Source: JACVRW01 sp034664085 (lineage in GTDB: Bacteria; Actinomycetota; Thermoleophilia; Solirubrobacterales; Thermoleophilaceae). Taken from it: a stretch of DNA of 56,954 nt. Shown in pieces: positions 48,191 through 56,877 of the stretch (position 1 is the first letter of the stretch; each line of letters begins with the position of its first letter). The stretch spans positions 1 to 56,954 of the forward strand of contig JAXDII010000039.1 in NCBI GenBank assembly GCA_034664085.1. The letters are read 5' to 3'. Position numbers and translations under genes: made by a program. The notes below the pieces were generated by a model. That model saw only the letters and a program-made list of their open reading frames with translations, ran no database searches and had not been told where the DNA came from.

Positions 48191-50781
48191 TGGATGCCTC
48201 CGTTCCCCGTCGAGTCCACCAAAGCTCGCTGCAGCCGGACGGTGGTGCCCTCCGGCGTCGGCAGAACCTCAACCGTATCCATAAGTGCACGCATCAGGGA
48301 CAGACCCCGCCCGTGGTCGCCCTCGCGCGGCGCGCGCCATGCGCCGTAGTCGCGGATCGTGATCTGCACCTGGCGGCCGTCGAGGCGGCCGCTGACCTCG
48401 AACGGCGACCCCGAGCCGGCGTGCTCGATCGCGTTCGTCGCGGCCTCGCCGCAGGCCGTCACCACCTCGGCGATCTCCTGGTCCGATCCGTCCACGTGGC
48501 GCAGCCAGCGGCGCAGCAGGGCGCGCATGGAGGCCAGCGACCCCGGCTCGGTCGGCAGCTCGATGAGGAAGCGGTCGGCCATCGGGATGGTGCGCAAGGT
48601 GAGCAGGGCCACGTCGTCGGTGGCGCCGCCGTCCGGCACCAGCTCGCGCAGCACGCGGTCGCAGAGCTGCTGGGGATCCGCCGGCGCGCCGCGCACGACG
48701 CCGGCCAGCCTGCCGAGGCCGGAGTCGATGTGCTCGCCCGGCCGCTCCACCAGGCCGTCGGTGTAGAGCACGACGGTCGCCCCCGGGTCGAACGGGATGG
48801 ACACCTCCTCGAACTCCGGGAACGGCAGCACGCCGAGCGGGACCGAGCTGAAGCCCTCGAGGAAGTGCGGCAGCCGGCCGTCGGTCACGAGCAGCGGCGG
48901 CGGGTGCCCGGCGTTGACCCAGTGCAGCTCGCCCTCCACCGGTTCCACGACCACGTAGATCAGCGTGGCCATCTGGCTCTCGTCCTCCTCCGTCCAGATC
49001 AGGCGGTTGAGCTGCTCGACCACGCGCGCGGGCTCGTGCCCCTCGAGTGCGTAGGCGCGCAGCGCGCTGCGCAGCCGGCCCACCATCGACGCCGCCGCCA
49101 GGCCCTTCCCGGCCACGTCGCCCATCACGAGGCCCACGCCGCCGCTCGGCGTGGGCAGCACGTCGTACCAGTCGCCGCCCACCTCGGCCTCCGAGACGGC
49201 GGGCAGGTAGCGAGCGGCCACCGCCAGGCCCGGGAGCTGCGGCAGGCGCTCGGGCAGCAGGCTGCGCTGCAGGGTCTCGGCGATCCGGTGCTCGCGCTCG
49301 TACACGCGCGCGTGGTCGACCGCGAGCGCCACGCGGTCGGCGGCCAGCCGCAGCAGGTTGACGTCGTCCGCGGTGAAGTGGCGCGGCGCCGCCGCGCACA
49401 CGACCAGCACGCCCGTCACCTCACGGTTGGCCAGCAGGGGGAGCCCGATCATCGAGTCGATGCCGAGGCCGCGCAGCGCGGCATACGGCAGCTCGTCGAG
49501 GGGCGGATCCTGCACCAGCATCGGCTCCCGCCGGGCGGCCACGCGGCCCGCGAATCCCTCGCCGAACGGGAACGGCTCGGCGCCGAGCCCCTCCGGGGGT
49601 CCGCCGGATGCAGCGGACAGGGCCAGCTCGCCCTCCGCCGCCAGGAAGATCGCGGCGGCGTCGGCGTCGAGCACCGCCCGCACGCGCGTCACGAGGTCCG
49701 AGAGGATCTCGTCCAGCGTGCGGGCCGCGAGCGCGGCGTCCACCAGCAGCTGCATCCCGCTGACCATCTCAGCGACGCGCTCCGCCTCGGCCCGGGCCGC
49801 CTGCTCGCGCAGCAGCGCCTCGCGCTCGCTCTGCTGGCGGAGCCGGTCGGTCACGTCGCGCACGAACCCGGCGATCAGCACCTCGCCGCGGACGTCGACC
49901 TTCGAGACGGTCGCCTCCGCGGGGAAGCGGCTGCCGTCGCGGCGCTGGAACTCGACCTCGAAGTGCTCGGTCGCCACAGGGCCGCTGCTGTCGGCCAGGG
50001 CGCGGCGGCGGGCATCGTGGCGGTCGCGGAACTCGGGCGGCACCACCAGCGTGCGCATCGGCTTGCCGATCGCCCCCAGCGCGGGCCAGCCGAACAGGCG
50101 CTCCGCCGCGCTGTTCCAGGTGCGGATGACGCCCTCGGTGTCCAGCGTGATGAAGGCGTCGGGGGCGCTGTCGAGCACCAGTCGCGTGCGCGACTCGGCC
50201 TCCCGCAGCTCCCGTGCCCGCTCGGCGGACTGCACCTGCCCGGCGCGCAGCCGGGCGAGCATGCGCGAGATCAGCAGCCCGGCGATCGCCGGCGTGCCGA
50301 CGGCGAGCAGCCAGCGGATGGCGGGGCTCGGGGGGTCCTGGATGGCCAGCACCACCGCGTATGCGACGCCGATCAAGGCGAGTTGGGCGAGCGCCAGCCT
50401 GAGGCTGAAGAAGTAGAACGCGTACAGCGCCGTCCAGGTGTAGAGCAGCGGGTAGAGCGCGGACGTGCCGGCGTAGTAGTTGGCGAAGCTGATGATCGTC
50501 GTGCCGGCCGCGAGCACGACGTGGACGTGCCACTCGCGGAAGCGGTCGGCCTGCACGTAGACCGCAGTCGATATCGCGATCGCGATGCCGGCCAGGATCC
50601 AGAGCTGCAGCTCGCGGATGCTGTCCTCGTGCGGCAGGGCGAGCGTGAGCATGCCCAGGCTCGCGCCCGTGAAGAACAGATATGCGAGCGAGCGCGCCTT
50701 GACGCGCACGTCGAAGAGCTCCGGCAGCTCGCTAACCGGCAGGCCCCCGCCTGATCTCAGCTCAGCGTTCGAGCCCCCCAC
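48187..50781 (-). CDS. Fused membrane PAS-GAF PP2C phosphatase and RsbW-like kinase
   Basis: This protein of about 864 residues has six membrane helices (32-173), a PAS domain (about 205-310), a GAF domain (about 345-490), a SpoIIE/RsbU PP2C phosphatase (about 520-725: EVGGDWYDV, VMGDVAGKG, LYTDGLVE, TDDVALL), and a C-terminal HATPase (about 740-855) with the N-box GEAATNAIEHA and RGLSLMRALMD. The G1 box reads DYGAWR and lacks the second glycine. It would both dephosphorylate and phosphorylate a STAS protein in response to a signal. GTG 50781 overlaps the upstream gene by 20 nt; GTG 50709, with GGAG 9 nt upstream, is a strong alternative. Confidence 0.88.
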   Translation of the reverse strand: MGGSNAELRSGGGLPVSELPELFDVRVKARSLAYLFFTGASLGMLTLALPHEDSIRELQLWILAGIAIAISTAVYVQADRFREWHVHVVLAAGTTIISFANYYAGTSALYPLLYTWTALYAFYFFSLRLALAQLALIGVAYAVVLAIQDPPSPAIRWLLAVGTPAIAGLLISRMLARLRAGQVQSAERARELREAESRTRLVLDSAPDAFITLDTEGVIRTWNSAAERLFGWPALGAIGKPMRTLVVPPEFRDRHDARRRALADSSGPVATEHFEVEFQRRDGSRFPAEATVSKVDVRGEVLIAGFVRDVTDRLRQQSEREALLREQAARAEAERVAEMVSGMQLLVDAALAARTLDEILSDLVTRVRAVLDADAAAIFLAAEGELALSAASGGPPEGLGAEPFPFGEGFAGRVAARREPMLVQDPPLDELPYAALRGLGIDSMIGLPLLANREVTGVLVVCAAAPRHFTADDVNLLRLAADRVALAVDHARVYEREHRIAETLQRSLLPERLPQLPGLAVAARYLPAVSEAEVGGDWYDVLPTPSGGVGLVMGDVAGKGLAAASMVGRLRSALRAYALEGHEPARVVEQLNRLIWTEEDESQMATLIYVVVEPVEGELHWVNAGHPPPLLVTDGRLPHFLEGFSSVPLGVLPFPEFEEVSIPFDPGATVVLYTDGLVERPGEHIDSGLGRLAGVVRGAPADPQQLCDRVLRELVPDGGATDDVALLTLRTIPMADRFLIELPTEPGSLASMRALLRRWLRHVDGSDQEIAEVVTACGEAATNAIEHAGSGSPFEVSGRLDGRQVQITIRDYGAWRAPREGDHGRGLSLMRALMDTVEVLPTPEGTTVRLQRALVDSTGNGGIQ

Positions 50782-51064
50782 CCCGAGCCGAGAGCCGGGC
50801 GAGCGCCTCGTGGCACTCGATCACGCGGCGCTTGACCACGTCGCCGTCGTCACGGTCATGGACGAGGTCCCACGTCTTGTCGGCCACGTCGCGCGCGGTC
50901 TGCGGCGTGGCCTGGCCCCAAAGCATGTCCACGAGCTGGAGCTCGAAGGCCTCGAGCTGCTCGACGGGGTTGCCCGGCGGCATGCGGGGCAACGGGGCCA
51001 CCGTTGCCTCGCGCCACATCTGGGTCGCCATCACCAGGCGGTTGCGCAGCTGCATCTGGTCCAC
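50762..51064 (-). CDS. Hypothetical helical protein upstream of partner-switch genes
   Basis: This 100-residue helical protein begins VDQMQLRNRLVMATQMW and has AFELQLVDMLWGQATPQTARDVADKTWDLVHD; it is soluble and I do not recognise a family. GTG 51064 follows TAGCCT by 9 nt. Its stop overlaps the start of the fused phosphatase/kinase by 20 nt, so it is part of that operon. Confidence 0.62.
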   Translation of the reverse strand: MDQMQLRNRLVMATQMWREATVAPLPRMPPGNPVEQLEAFELQLVDMLWGQATPQTARDVADKTWDLVHDRDDGDVVKRRVIECHEALARLSARGGGLER

Positions 51065-51079
51065 GGCTTGCGCAGGCTA
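51065..51079 (-). promoter_or_regulatory. Predicted -10 (TAGCCT) for partner-switch operon
   Basis: On the minus strand TAGCCT (51079-51074) ends 9 nt before GTG 51064, the first gene of the three-gene operon. Confidence 0.5.
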
Positions 51080-51105
51080 CTTTCTCCGGGCGGAAGGGGT
51101 CCCCC

Positions 51106-51711
51106 TTACCGTGCCCGCAGCGCAAGCCGTGCCAGCAGCGGCAGCGGGTCGAGCGGCTCCCCGGCCGTGCCGCGGCCGCGCCGCAGCTCGAGGTGCAGGT
51201 GGTCGCCCCAGCACGAGCCGGTGCACCCGACGGCGCCGATGCGCCCGCCGGCGGCGACGTGCTCGGCCTCGCCCGCGCCGGCCGGCCGCAGCATGTGCAG
51301 GTACACGAACGTGCGGTCCGTCTCGGGGCTCCAGATGGCGACGTAGTTGCCGCGCCCGCCGTCGTCGCCGCGCTCGACCACCACGCCCTCGCGCACGGAG
51401 ACCACCGGCGTGCCGGGCTCGGCGAACACGTCCTGGCCCGCGTGGACGTGCCCGGCGCGCAGGGCGCCGAAGCGGGCATCCGCCGCGCCGAAGTCGATCA
51501 CCCCGCGTACGGGGAACCAGCTGCCCGGCTCGAGCTCGATCGCCTGCGCCCTGGCGGCAGCCCGCACGAGGGCGGCAGTGAGCGACCCGCGCTCGTGCGG
51601 TTCGGCGATCCGTGCGGAGGCGCGGCCCGATACTGCGGCCGTCGCCAGAACAGCCAGCGCCGCGGCCAGGCCGGCTGCCACCGGCAGCCCATACCCTGAG
51701 CGCCATGTCAC
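51106..51711 (-). CDS. M23 (LytM-type) peptidase, exported
   Basis: This 201-residue protein has an N-terminal export signal or anchor (VAAGLAAALAVLATAAVSG) and an M23 domain with zinc ligands in HVHAGQD (H90, D94) and GDHLHLEL (H171, H173), plus YLHM (H139). It would cut cell-wall peptide cross-bridges. GTG 51711 is decided by AGGAGG 7 nt upstream, inside the PhzF gene. Its 5' end overlaps the divergent phzF-like start by 7 nt. Confidence 0.88.
   Translation of the reverse strand: MTWRSGYGLPVAAGLAAALAVLATAAVSGRASARIAEPHERGSLTAALVRAAARAQAIELEPGSWFPVRGVIDFGAADARFGALRAGHVHAGQDVFAEPGTPVVSVREGVVVERGDDGGRGNYVAIWSPETDRTFVYLHMLRPAGAGEAEHVAAGGRIGAVGCTGSCWGDHLHLELRRGRGTAGEPLDPLPLLARLALRAR
51692..51704 (+). 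promoter_or_regulatory. Predicted -10 (TACCCT) for PhzF gene
   Basis: TACCCT at 51692-51697 is 7 nt before ATG 51705 and lies within the coding region of the divergent M23 peptidase. Confidence 0.5.
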
Positions 51712-52382
51712 GGCTCCACCTCCTACGCGTCTTCTGCGCCGAAGACGGCTCGGGGGGCAACCCACTCGCGGTGTTCCTCGACGGCGCCGAGGTTCCTGCC
51801 TCCGCGCGCCAGGGCGTCGCCGCAGACCTCGGCCTCAGCGAGACCGTGTTCGTAGACGACGCGCGCTCCGGCGCGCTGCGCATCTTCACGCCGGCGGTGG
51901 AGCTGCAGTTCGCCGGGCACCCGACGGTCGGCACCGCCTGGCTGCTCGCCGGCGCGGGCGCTCCGGTCGAGCGCCTGCGGGTGCCGGCCGGCGAGGCGGG
52001 TGTTCGCTACGCGGACGGCGCCGCGTTCGTGTCGGCGCGCCCGGAGTGGGGACCGCACTTCGAATGGGACCAGCTCGGCTCGCCCGCCGAGGTCGACGCG
52101 CTGACGGGGCCGCCGCGCGCCCACGACCACATCGGCGCCTGGGCCTGGACCGACGAGCGCGCCGGGGCGATCCGGGCGCGCGTGTTCCCGGTCCGCTACG
52201 GCATCGCCGAGGACGAGGCGACCGGCGCCGCGGCGATGCTGCTGTGCGCGCAGCTCGGCCGCGCGATCAGCATCCGCCAGGGCCGCGGATCGCACATCGA
52301 GGCGCGACCGAACGGCGACGGCTACGTGGAGGTCGGGGGGCGCTCCGTGCTCGATGAGGTCCGCGAGTACCGCGTGCCCTGA
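51705..52382 (+). CDS. PhzF-family isomerase/epimerase-like protein
   Basis: This 225-residue protein has the PhzF hallmarks GGNPLAVFLDG, LGLSETVFV with the catalytic glutamate, PAVELQFAGHPTVGTAWLL and the second-half EDEATGAAAMLL. It is a little shorter than PhzF (about 280). The reaction in phenazine-lacking genomes is unknown; no other phenazine gene is here. Its 3' end overlaps a convergent membrane gene by 61 nt. Confidence 0.9.
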   Translation: MSRLHLLRVFCAEDGSGGNPLAVFLDGAEVPASARQGVAADLGLSETVFVDDARSGALRIFTPAVELQFAGHPTVGTAWLLAGAGAPVERLRVPAGEAGVRYADGAAFVSARPEWGPHFEWDQLGSPAEVDALTGPPRAHDHIGAWAWTDERAGAIRARVFPVRYGIAEDEATGAAAMLLCAQLGRAISIRQGRGSHIEARPNGDGYVEVGGRSVLDEVREYRVP

Positions 52383-53053
52383 GCGAACTCCGCGTCGCTC
52401 ATCCGCAGGATGGCGAGCGCGCAGGCGATCCCCGCGACGAGAAACACGGCGGCTCCGGCGATGAAGTAGGCGTTCGAGACGATCGTCGTCTCGGTGCCGA
52501 CCATGAGCGTGGCCAGCGCCAGCAGCGCGCCGGCCCAGGCCGGCAGGGCGCCCTGGCGCACCGCGCCGATGGCGAGCAGGATCGTCCCGACGCCGAACCC
52601 GACCGGTGTCAGGTAGTAGAGCAGCGACCAGTCGGAGCCCTGGAGGTCCTGGAGCACCGCCGAGGCCGCCTGCTCCCCGACCTCCGGCCTGCGCGACACC
52701 TCGCCGACGATCCCCCAGGCGTAGCCGTCGATCGTGATCACGGCCGCCAGTCCCAGGAGCCCGGCGAGCGCCAGCGCCCCGCCCACCAGGCCCAGCAGCG
52801 GCTGGCGCCGGCGTACGAGGAACGCGAGCCCCAGCATCGCTGCCGCGAACAGCACGATCGCGACGAAGCCGAGCGCGTGGGCGGCCTGCCAGCGCGTGTA
52901 GTTGTCGGCGATCGCGGCCAGCTGCTCGGCCTCGTTGCCGCGCTCGAACTCCTCCGGGTGCAGCAGGTTGTCGGCGAGGAAGAACAGCGGCGCGGCGATC
53001 AGCGCCACCGCGGTCCCGATCCGGTACAGCCGCAGGTGCGGGAGCGCGGTCAC
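52322..53053 (-). CDS. Multi-pass membrane protein
   Basis: This 243-residue protein has six or so hydrophobic helices (for example VALIAAPLFFLADNLL and AGAAVFLVAGIACALAIL). Residues 216-243 (a Ser/Thr-rich tail) are encoded antisense to the 3' end of phzF, so the family's true end may be earlier. GTG 53053 overlaps the aldo/keto reductase TGA (GTGA). The function is unknown; DUF4386-like organisation is possible. Confidence 0.75.
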   Translation of the reverse strand: MTALPHLRLYRIGTAVALIAAPLFFLADNLLHPEEFERGNEAEQLAAIADNYTRWQAAHALGFVAIVLFAAAMLGLAFLVRRRQPLLGLVGGALALAGLLGLAAVITIDGYAWGIVGEVSRRPEVGEQAASAVLQDLQGSDWSLLYYLTPVGFGVGTILLAIGAVRQGALPAWAGALLALATLMVGTETTIVSNAYFIAGAAVFLVAGIACALAILRMSDAEFAQGTRYSRTSSSTERPPTST

Positions 53054-54018
53054 CGGTAGAAGTTGCGCACCCAGCGGTGCGCTCCCAGGCGCTCGCGCCA
53101 GCCCTCCGGGAGGGCGCCGGCGTCGACGGCCGAGACGTTGCGCTCAACGTTGCGCAGGGAGCGCATGCCCGGGATCACCGTCGACACCGCGGGCTCGCCG
53201 AGCACGAAGCGCAGCGCCACCTCCGCCAGGTCGCCTTCCGCGATGCCGAGGTCGGAGAGGATCGCGCGCACGTGCTCCTGCACCTCGGCCTTGCGGTCGC
53301 CGCGGAAGTAGTTGGCGCGGAAGTCGCCGTCGGCGAACTCTGTGTCGGGTCCGATCGTGCCGGTCAGAGCGCCCTCGTCGAGCGGCACGCGCGCGATGAC
53401 TCCGACTCCGTGCTCGCGGCAGGCGGGGAACAGCTCGTCCTCGGGCGATTGGTCGAAGACGTTGTAGATCACCTGCACCGTGTCGATCGAATCGGTCTCG
53501 ATCAGGCGCAGCGCGTTCGCCGGCTGGTGGTCGTTGATCGAGACGCCGAAGCTGCGGATCTTGCCGGAGGAGCGCAGCTCGTCCACGGCGTCCGCCCAGT
53601 CGCCCTGGCCAACCCACTCGTCGCTCCAGACGTGGAACTGGAGCACGTCGATCTGCTCGAGCCCGAGGTTGGCGAGGCTGCGCTCCGCGCATGCGAGCAC
53701 GTGGGAGGCGGGGAAGGCGTCCTCCGCCGGCACGCCGTCGGGCGCGGGCCAGGTCAGGTTCTTGGGCGGGACCTTCGTCGCCACGTGGACGGTCTCGGGG
53801 CGCTCGCGCACCACCTGCCCGACCAGCCGCTCGCTGCGGCCATTCCCGTAGGCGAGTGCCGTGTCGATGAAGTTCACGCCGAGGTCGATGGCGCGGTGGA
53901 GCGCCTGAAGCGACTCGTCGTCGTCGGCGCCGCCCCATTGCGAACCGCCGATGCCCCAGGCGCCGTAGCCGATCTCAGAGACCTTCAGGCCCGTCCTGCC
54001 GAGTTCGCGGTAGTCCAC
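53050..54018 (-). CDS. Aldo/keto reductase
   Basis: This 322-residue TIM-barrel oxidoreductase has the catalytic tetrad Asp (FIDTALAYGNG), Tyr, Lys (VATKVPP) and His (LQFHVWSDEW), and the NADPH-binding GVIARVPLDEGAL region. It is the middle gene of a VOC - AKR - membrane-protein run. GTG 54018 lies 4 nt from the VOC gene's stop. Confidence 0.93.
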   Translation of the reverse strand: MDYRELGRTGLKVSEIGYGAWGIGGSQWGGADDDESLQALHRAIDLGVNFIDTALAYGNGRSERLVGQVVRERPETVHVATKVPPKNLTWPAPDGVPAEDAFPASHVLACAERSLANLGLEQIDVLQFHVWSDEWVGQGDWADAVDELRSSGKIRSFGVSINDHQPANALRLIETDSIDTVQVIYNVFDQSPEDELFPACREHGVGVIARVPLDEGALTGTIGPDTEFADGDFRANYFRGDRKAEVQEHVRAILSDLGIAEGDLAEVALRFVLGEPAVSTVIPGMRSLRNVERNVSAVDAGALPEGWRERLGAHRWVRNFYR

Positions 54019-54022
54019 GGAC

Positions 54023-54667
54023 TCAGATTGCCCCGGGACCCGGCGTCATGAACGCCACGGCCGGGCCGAGGCCCGCCTCGCGCCCCAGCGTGGCAATGCG
54101 CCGGCCCGGCTGGACGGCGTCGCGCGGCGGTCCCAGCAGCTCGCCGAGCACAGCCGCGGGCCGCTCCATGTCGCGCACGAGGAAGGAGATGCCCCACAGG
54201 CGCGCCGGTCCGTCCGGGTCGGCCGCGATGGCGGTTCCCGCAGGCGCCTCCACCACCTCGAGGATCACCTCGCCCATGCGGAAGAAGGCCTGCCGCCGCG
54301 AGCCGCCCGGCGTCTCGCCCTCGCGCATGCGGCGCAGGTCGAAGCCGGCGTCGCGCAGGGCTGCGGTCGTCCGGTCGAGGGCGGGCGTGATCACGACGAG
54401 GTGGTCGATCGAGACCGCGCCGTTGGGGTGCTCGGCGCCCGCAGCGGGCGGCGCCTCGGACGCGACGGTGTCGAGGCCGTCGAGGCCGAGCGAGCCGCTG
54501 CCGCGCACGGACCAGCGCGTGATGCCGCGCCGCAGCCCTGGGCCCTCCAGGCGCAGGCGCACGGTGCCCACCTCGCAGAGGGCCCCGTCCACGTCGAACC
54601 CGGCCGCGCTCCAAGCCGACGGGTCGTCGGCGATGAAGAGCTCGTCCAGCGTCGGCCCCGGGCTCAT
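54023..54667 (-). CDS. VOC/glyoxalase-like protein
   Basis: This 214-residue protein has two VOC-like halves: VSIDHLVVITPALDRTTAALRDAGF, then RMGEVILEVVEAP and LWGISFLVRDMERPAAVLGELLG. The metal-binding His and Glu of dioxygenase/glyoxalase members are only partly visible (H at SIDHLV). The function is unknown. ATG 54667 is 5 nt after TAGCTT, whose TAG is the stop of the upstream peptidase gene. Confidence 0.82.
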   Translation of the reverse strand: MSPGPTLDELFIADDPSAWSAAGFDVDGALCEVGTVRLRLEGPGLRRGITRWSVRGSGSLGLDGLDTVASEAPPAAGAEHPNGAVSIDHLVVITPALDRTTAALRDAGFDLRRMREGETPGGSRRQAFFRMGEVILEVVEAPAGTAIAADPDGPARLWGISFLVRDMERPAAVLGELLGPPRDAVQPGRRIATLGREAGLGPAVAFMTPGPGAI

Positions 54668-54678
54668 GGCGCAAGCTA
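54668..54678 (-). promoter_or_regulatory. Predicted -10 (TAGCTT) for VOC gene
   Basis: On the minus strand TAGCTT (54678-54673) ends 5 nt before ATG 54667; the TAG is also the stop codon of the P1-family peptidase gene. Confidence 0.4.
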
Positions 54679-55731
54679 GCCCGGCCGCAGCCCCGGCGCC
54701 TCGGCGAGCAGCTCGTACGGCAGGGCGCCGATGCGGTGGCCGTCGCGGCCCTCCATCGGCTCCGCTGCGCAGAGCGAGTTCAGCACCGCCTCGTGGACCG
54801 CCTCGGCGGCCGCCTCGAACAGCTCGCGCATAGCGGGCGAGTCGTCGCGCACGAAGCGCAGGTCGTCGCGGCCGGCCTCGGTCCGGTGGGCGACGCGCTG
54901 CGCCGTCGAGAAGGCGAAGGCGTACTCGCCGCTGGCGTTGGCTCCGATGCTGCCGGCCCGACCGAGGCCGAAGGCCGCGCGCGCGGCGAGGCGGCGCAGC
55001 TGGCGCTCGGAGAGCGGGGCGTCGGTGCCGAGCACGATCACGATCGATCCGCCCCTGGCCGGCGGCTCCGGCGGCGCGTCCGCCGCCGGCGCGGCAGGGC
55101 CGACGAGCAGGTGCAGGTCGCGGCGCGAGCCGTAGTTCGAGCAGACCAGGCAGCCGAGCAGATGCCCGCCGGCCCGCCGCGAAGCTCCCCCGATGCCGGC
55201 CTTGTAGCCGAAGCAGGTGGTGCCGGTGCCGGCGCCCACGGCCCCCTCGGTCGTTTCGTCAGCGGCGGCGGCCGCGATCGCCTCGAGGGCGTGCTCGGGC
55301 CGCACCGCGAGCGCCCGCGCGTCGGAGAGCCAGCCGTCGAAGCACTCGCCGACGATCACGTTGACCGTGTCGCGGTCGCGCGCGGCCTCGGGGTTGCGGT
55401 CGAGCACGTGCCGCAGGCCGCCCTCCCACACCGGGCCGACGGACAGCGTCGAGGTCAGCAGGATCGGGCTCTCGATCGTGCCCAGCTCGGCGAGCTGCGA
55501 GAGGCCGGCGGGCTTGCCGTAGCCGTTGATCGTGTGGCAGGCGCCCAGCACCTTCTCGGCGTAGAGGTTGTCGCCGTGCGCGAGGATCGCCGTCACCCCG
55601 GTGCGCAGCCGGTCGCCCTCGTTCAGCGTGCGGTGGCCGACCAGGACGCCAGGGACGTCGACCAGCGCGTTGCGGTCACCGGGGGGAAAGCGGCCAACCG
55701 CGTAGCCCAGCTGCCGGAGTCGCCTGCGCAC
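54676..55731 (-). CDS. P1-family (S58, DmpA/NylC-like) peptidase
   Basis: This 351-residue Ntn-fold enzyme self-cleaves to expose a catalytic Ser. The DVPGVLVGHRT, GYGKPAGLSQL, GAGTGTTCFGYKAGIGGASR and GGSIVIVLGTDAPLS segments are typical; the Ser in GGSIVIV is the probable nucleophile. Members hydrolyse N-terminal D/L-amino acids or beta-peptides. GTG 55731 is chosen because TATGCT (55745-55740) ends 8 nt upstream. Its 5' 56 nt overlap the 3' end of the frameshifted Gfo/Idh gene. Confidence 0.9.
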   Translation of the reverse strand: MRRRLRQLGYAVGRFPPGDRNALVDVPGVLVGHRTLNEGDRLRTGVTAILAHGDNLYAEKVLGACHTINGYGKPAGLSQLAELGTIESPILLTSTLSVGPVWEGGLRHVLDRNPEAARDRDTVNVIVGECFDGWLSDARALAVRPEHALEAIAAAAADETTEGAVGAGTGTTCFGYKAGIGGASRRAGGHLLGCLVCSNYGSRRDLHLLVGPAAPAADAPPEPPARGGSIVIVLGTDAPLSERQLRRLAARAAFGLGRAGSIGANASGEYAFAFSTAQRVAHRTEAGRDDLRFVRDDSPAMRELFEAAAEAVHEAVLNSLCAAEPMEGRDGHRIGALPYELLAEAPGLRPG

Positions 55732-56877
55732 CGTCCGGCAGCATAGGGCCGGCCGGCTGCCCGAGCGGCAGCGGCGCCGGGCGCTCGCAGCGGCTCTCGA
55801 TCTCGACGTGCCGGCGTTCGACCGCCGATCGCTGCAGGGCGAGCAGCACCTCCAGGACATGACAGGCGAGCTCTGCGCTCGCCCGGTGAGGGCCTCCGCC
55901 GCGGATCGCGTGGCCCATGTCGGCGACGCCGATGCCGCGGCCGACGTCGCCGCTGTGAGCCAGGGGGATCGCCGCCCAGTGGACGCCACCCGGCGCCGGC
56001 GGCGGCTCCTGCAGCTCCTCCTCCCCGAAGCGCCGCACCATCGGCGCGGCGTCGAACAGGTCGGGGTTGCCCGCCGACAGCGACCCCTCGGTCCCATAGA
56101 CCTCGAGGTACGGCAGGTGCGTCGCCCAGACGTCCCAGCTCATCAGCACGGTCGCGAGCGGGCCGGACTCGAACTCGAGCGAGCCGGTGACGTGCGTGGG
56201 CACCCGCACGGGGATGCGCTGCCCGGCGCGCTCGCCGGCCAGGGCGTGCGCTCCGGAAAGGTCGCGCGAGCGAACCCGCAGACGCGCGCGACCGGCCCCA
56301 GCATCGCGACCAGTGCCGTGACGTAGTAGGGGCCGAGGTCGAGCGCGGGTCCGCCGCCGGGGCCGTAGAAGGAGTCGACGTCGGGGTGGAAGTGCTCGTA
56401 GCCGTGCTCGCTGACCAGGGCGACGGCGGCGACCGGCGCGCCGATCCAGCCGTCGTCGATCAGCTTGAGCGAGGTCTGGAGGCCGCCGCCGAGGAAGGTG
56501 TCGGGCGCGCAGCCGACGCGCACGTCAGCGGCGCGTGCCGCCTCCACCACCTCGCGGGCCGCTTCGAGCGTGGCGGCCAGCGGCTTCTCCGACCAGACGT
56601 GCTTCCCGCTGCGGATCGCCGCGAGGCTGGCCTCGGCGTGGGCGAGCGGCGGGGTCAGGTTGACGACCAGATCGACCGCGGGATCGTCGAGCAGCTCGTG
56701 CGGCGAGCACGCACGCGGCACGCCGTGCTCCGCCGCCTTGCGCTCGGCGCGAGCGAGGTCGAGGTCGGCGCACGCCACCAGGCGCACCACGTCGAAGCGC
56801 GAGCAGCCCCTGAAGTACTGGTCGCTCACGTGGCCGCATCCGAGGATGCCGACGTTGATCGGCTCGAGCGCCTCCAC
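55676..56877 (-). pseudogene. Gfo/Idh/MocA oxidoreductase, interrupted by frameshift
   Basis: The N-terminal Rossmann part (INVGILGCGHVSDQYF, SGKHVWSEKPLA) is in one frame from about 56877 to the PER codons near 56250. The C-terminal part (AGQRIPVRVPTHVTGSLEFE, DVWATHLPYLEVYGTEG) continues in another frame to 55676. One missing base near 56246-56250 (likely a C, giving PERHALAGERAG) would rejoin them into about 400 residues, the normal length. It is either a sequencing error or a real pseudogene; codon use and homology are intact on both sides. The start could be GTG 56877 or an earlier codon. Confidence 0.78.
55732..55745 (-). promoter_or_regulatory. Predicted -10 (TATGCT) for P1 peptidase
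   Basis: On the minus strand TATGCT (55745-55740) ends 8 nt before GTG 55731, within the 3' end of the upstream Gfo/Idh gene. Confidence 0.5.

Noticed and set aside
47828..51064. Looking for the cognate sigma factor next to the partner-switch operon
   Set aside because: None of the flanking genes has sigma-70 regions 2 or 4; the flanks are a hydrolase and an M23 peptidase.
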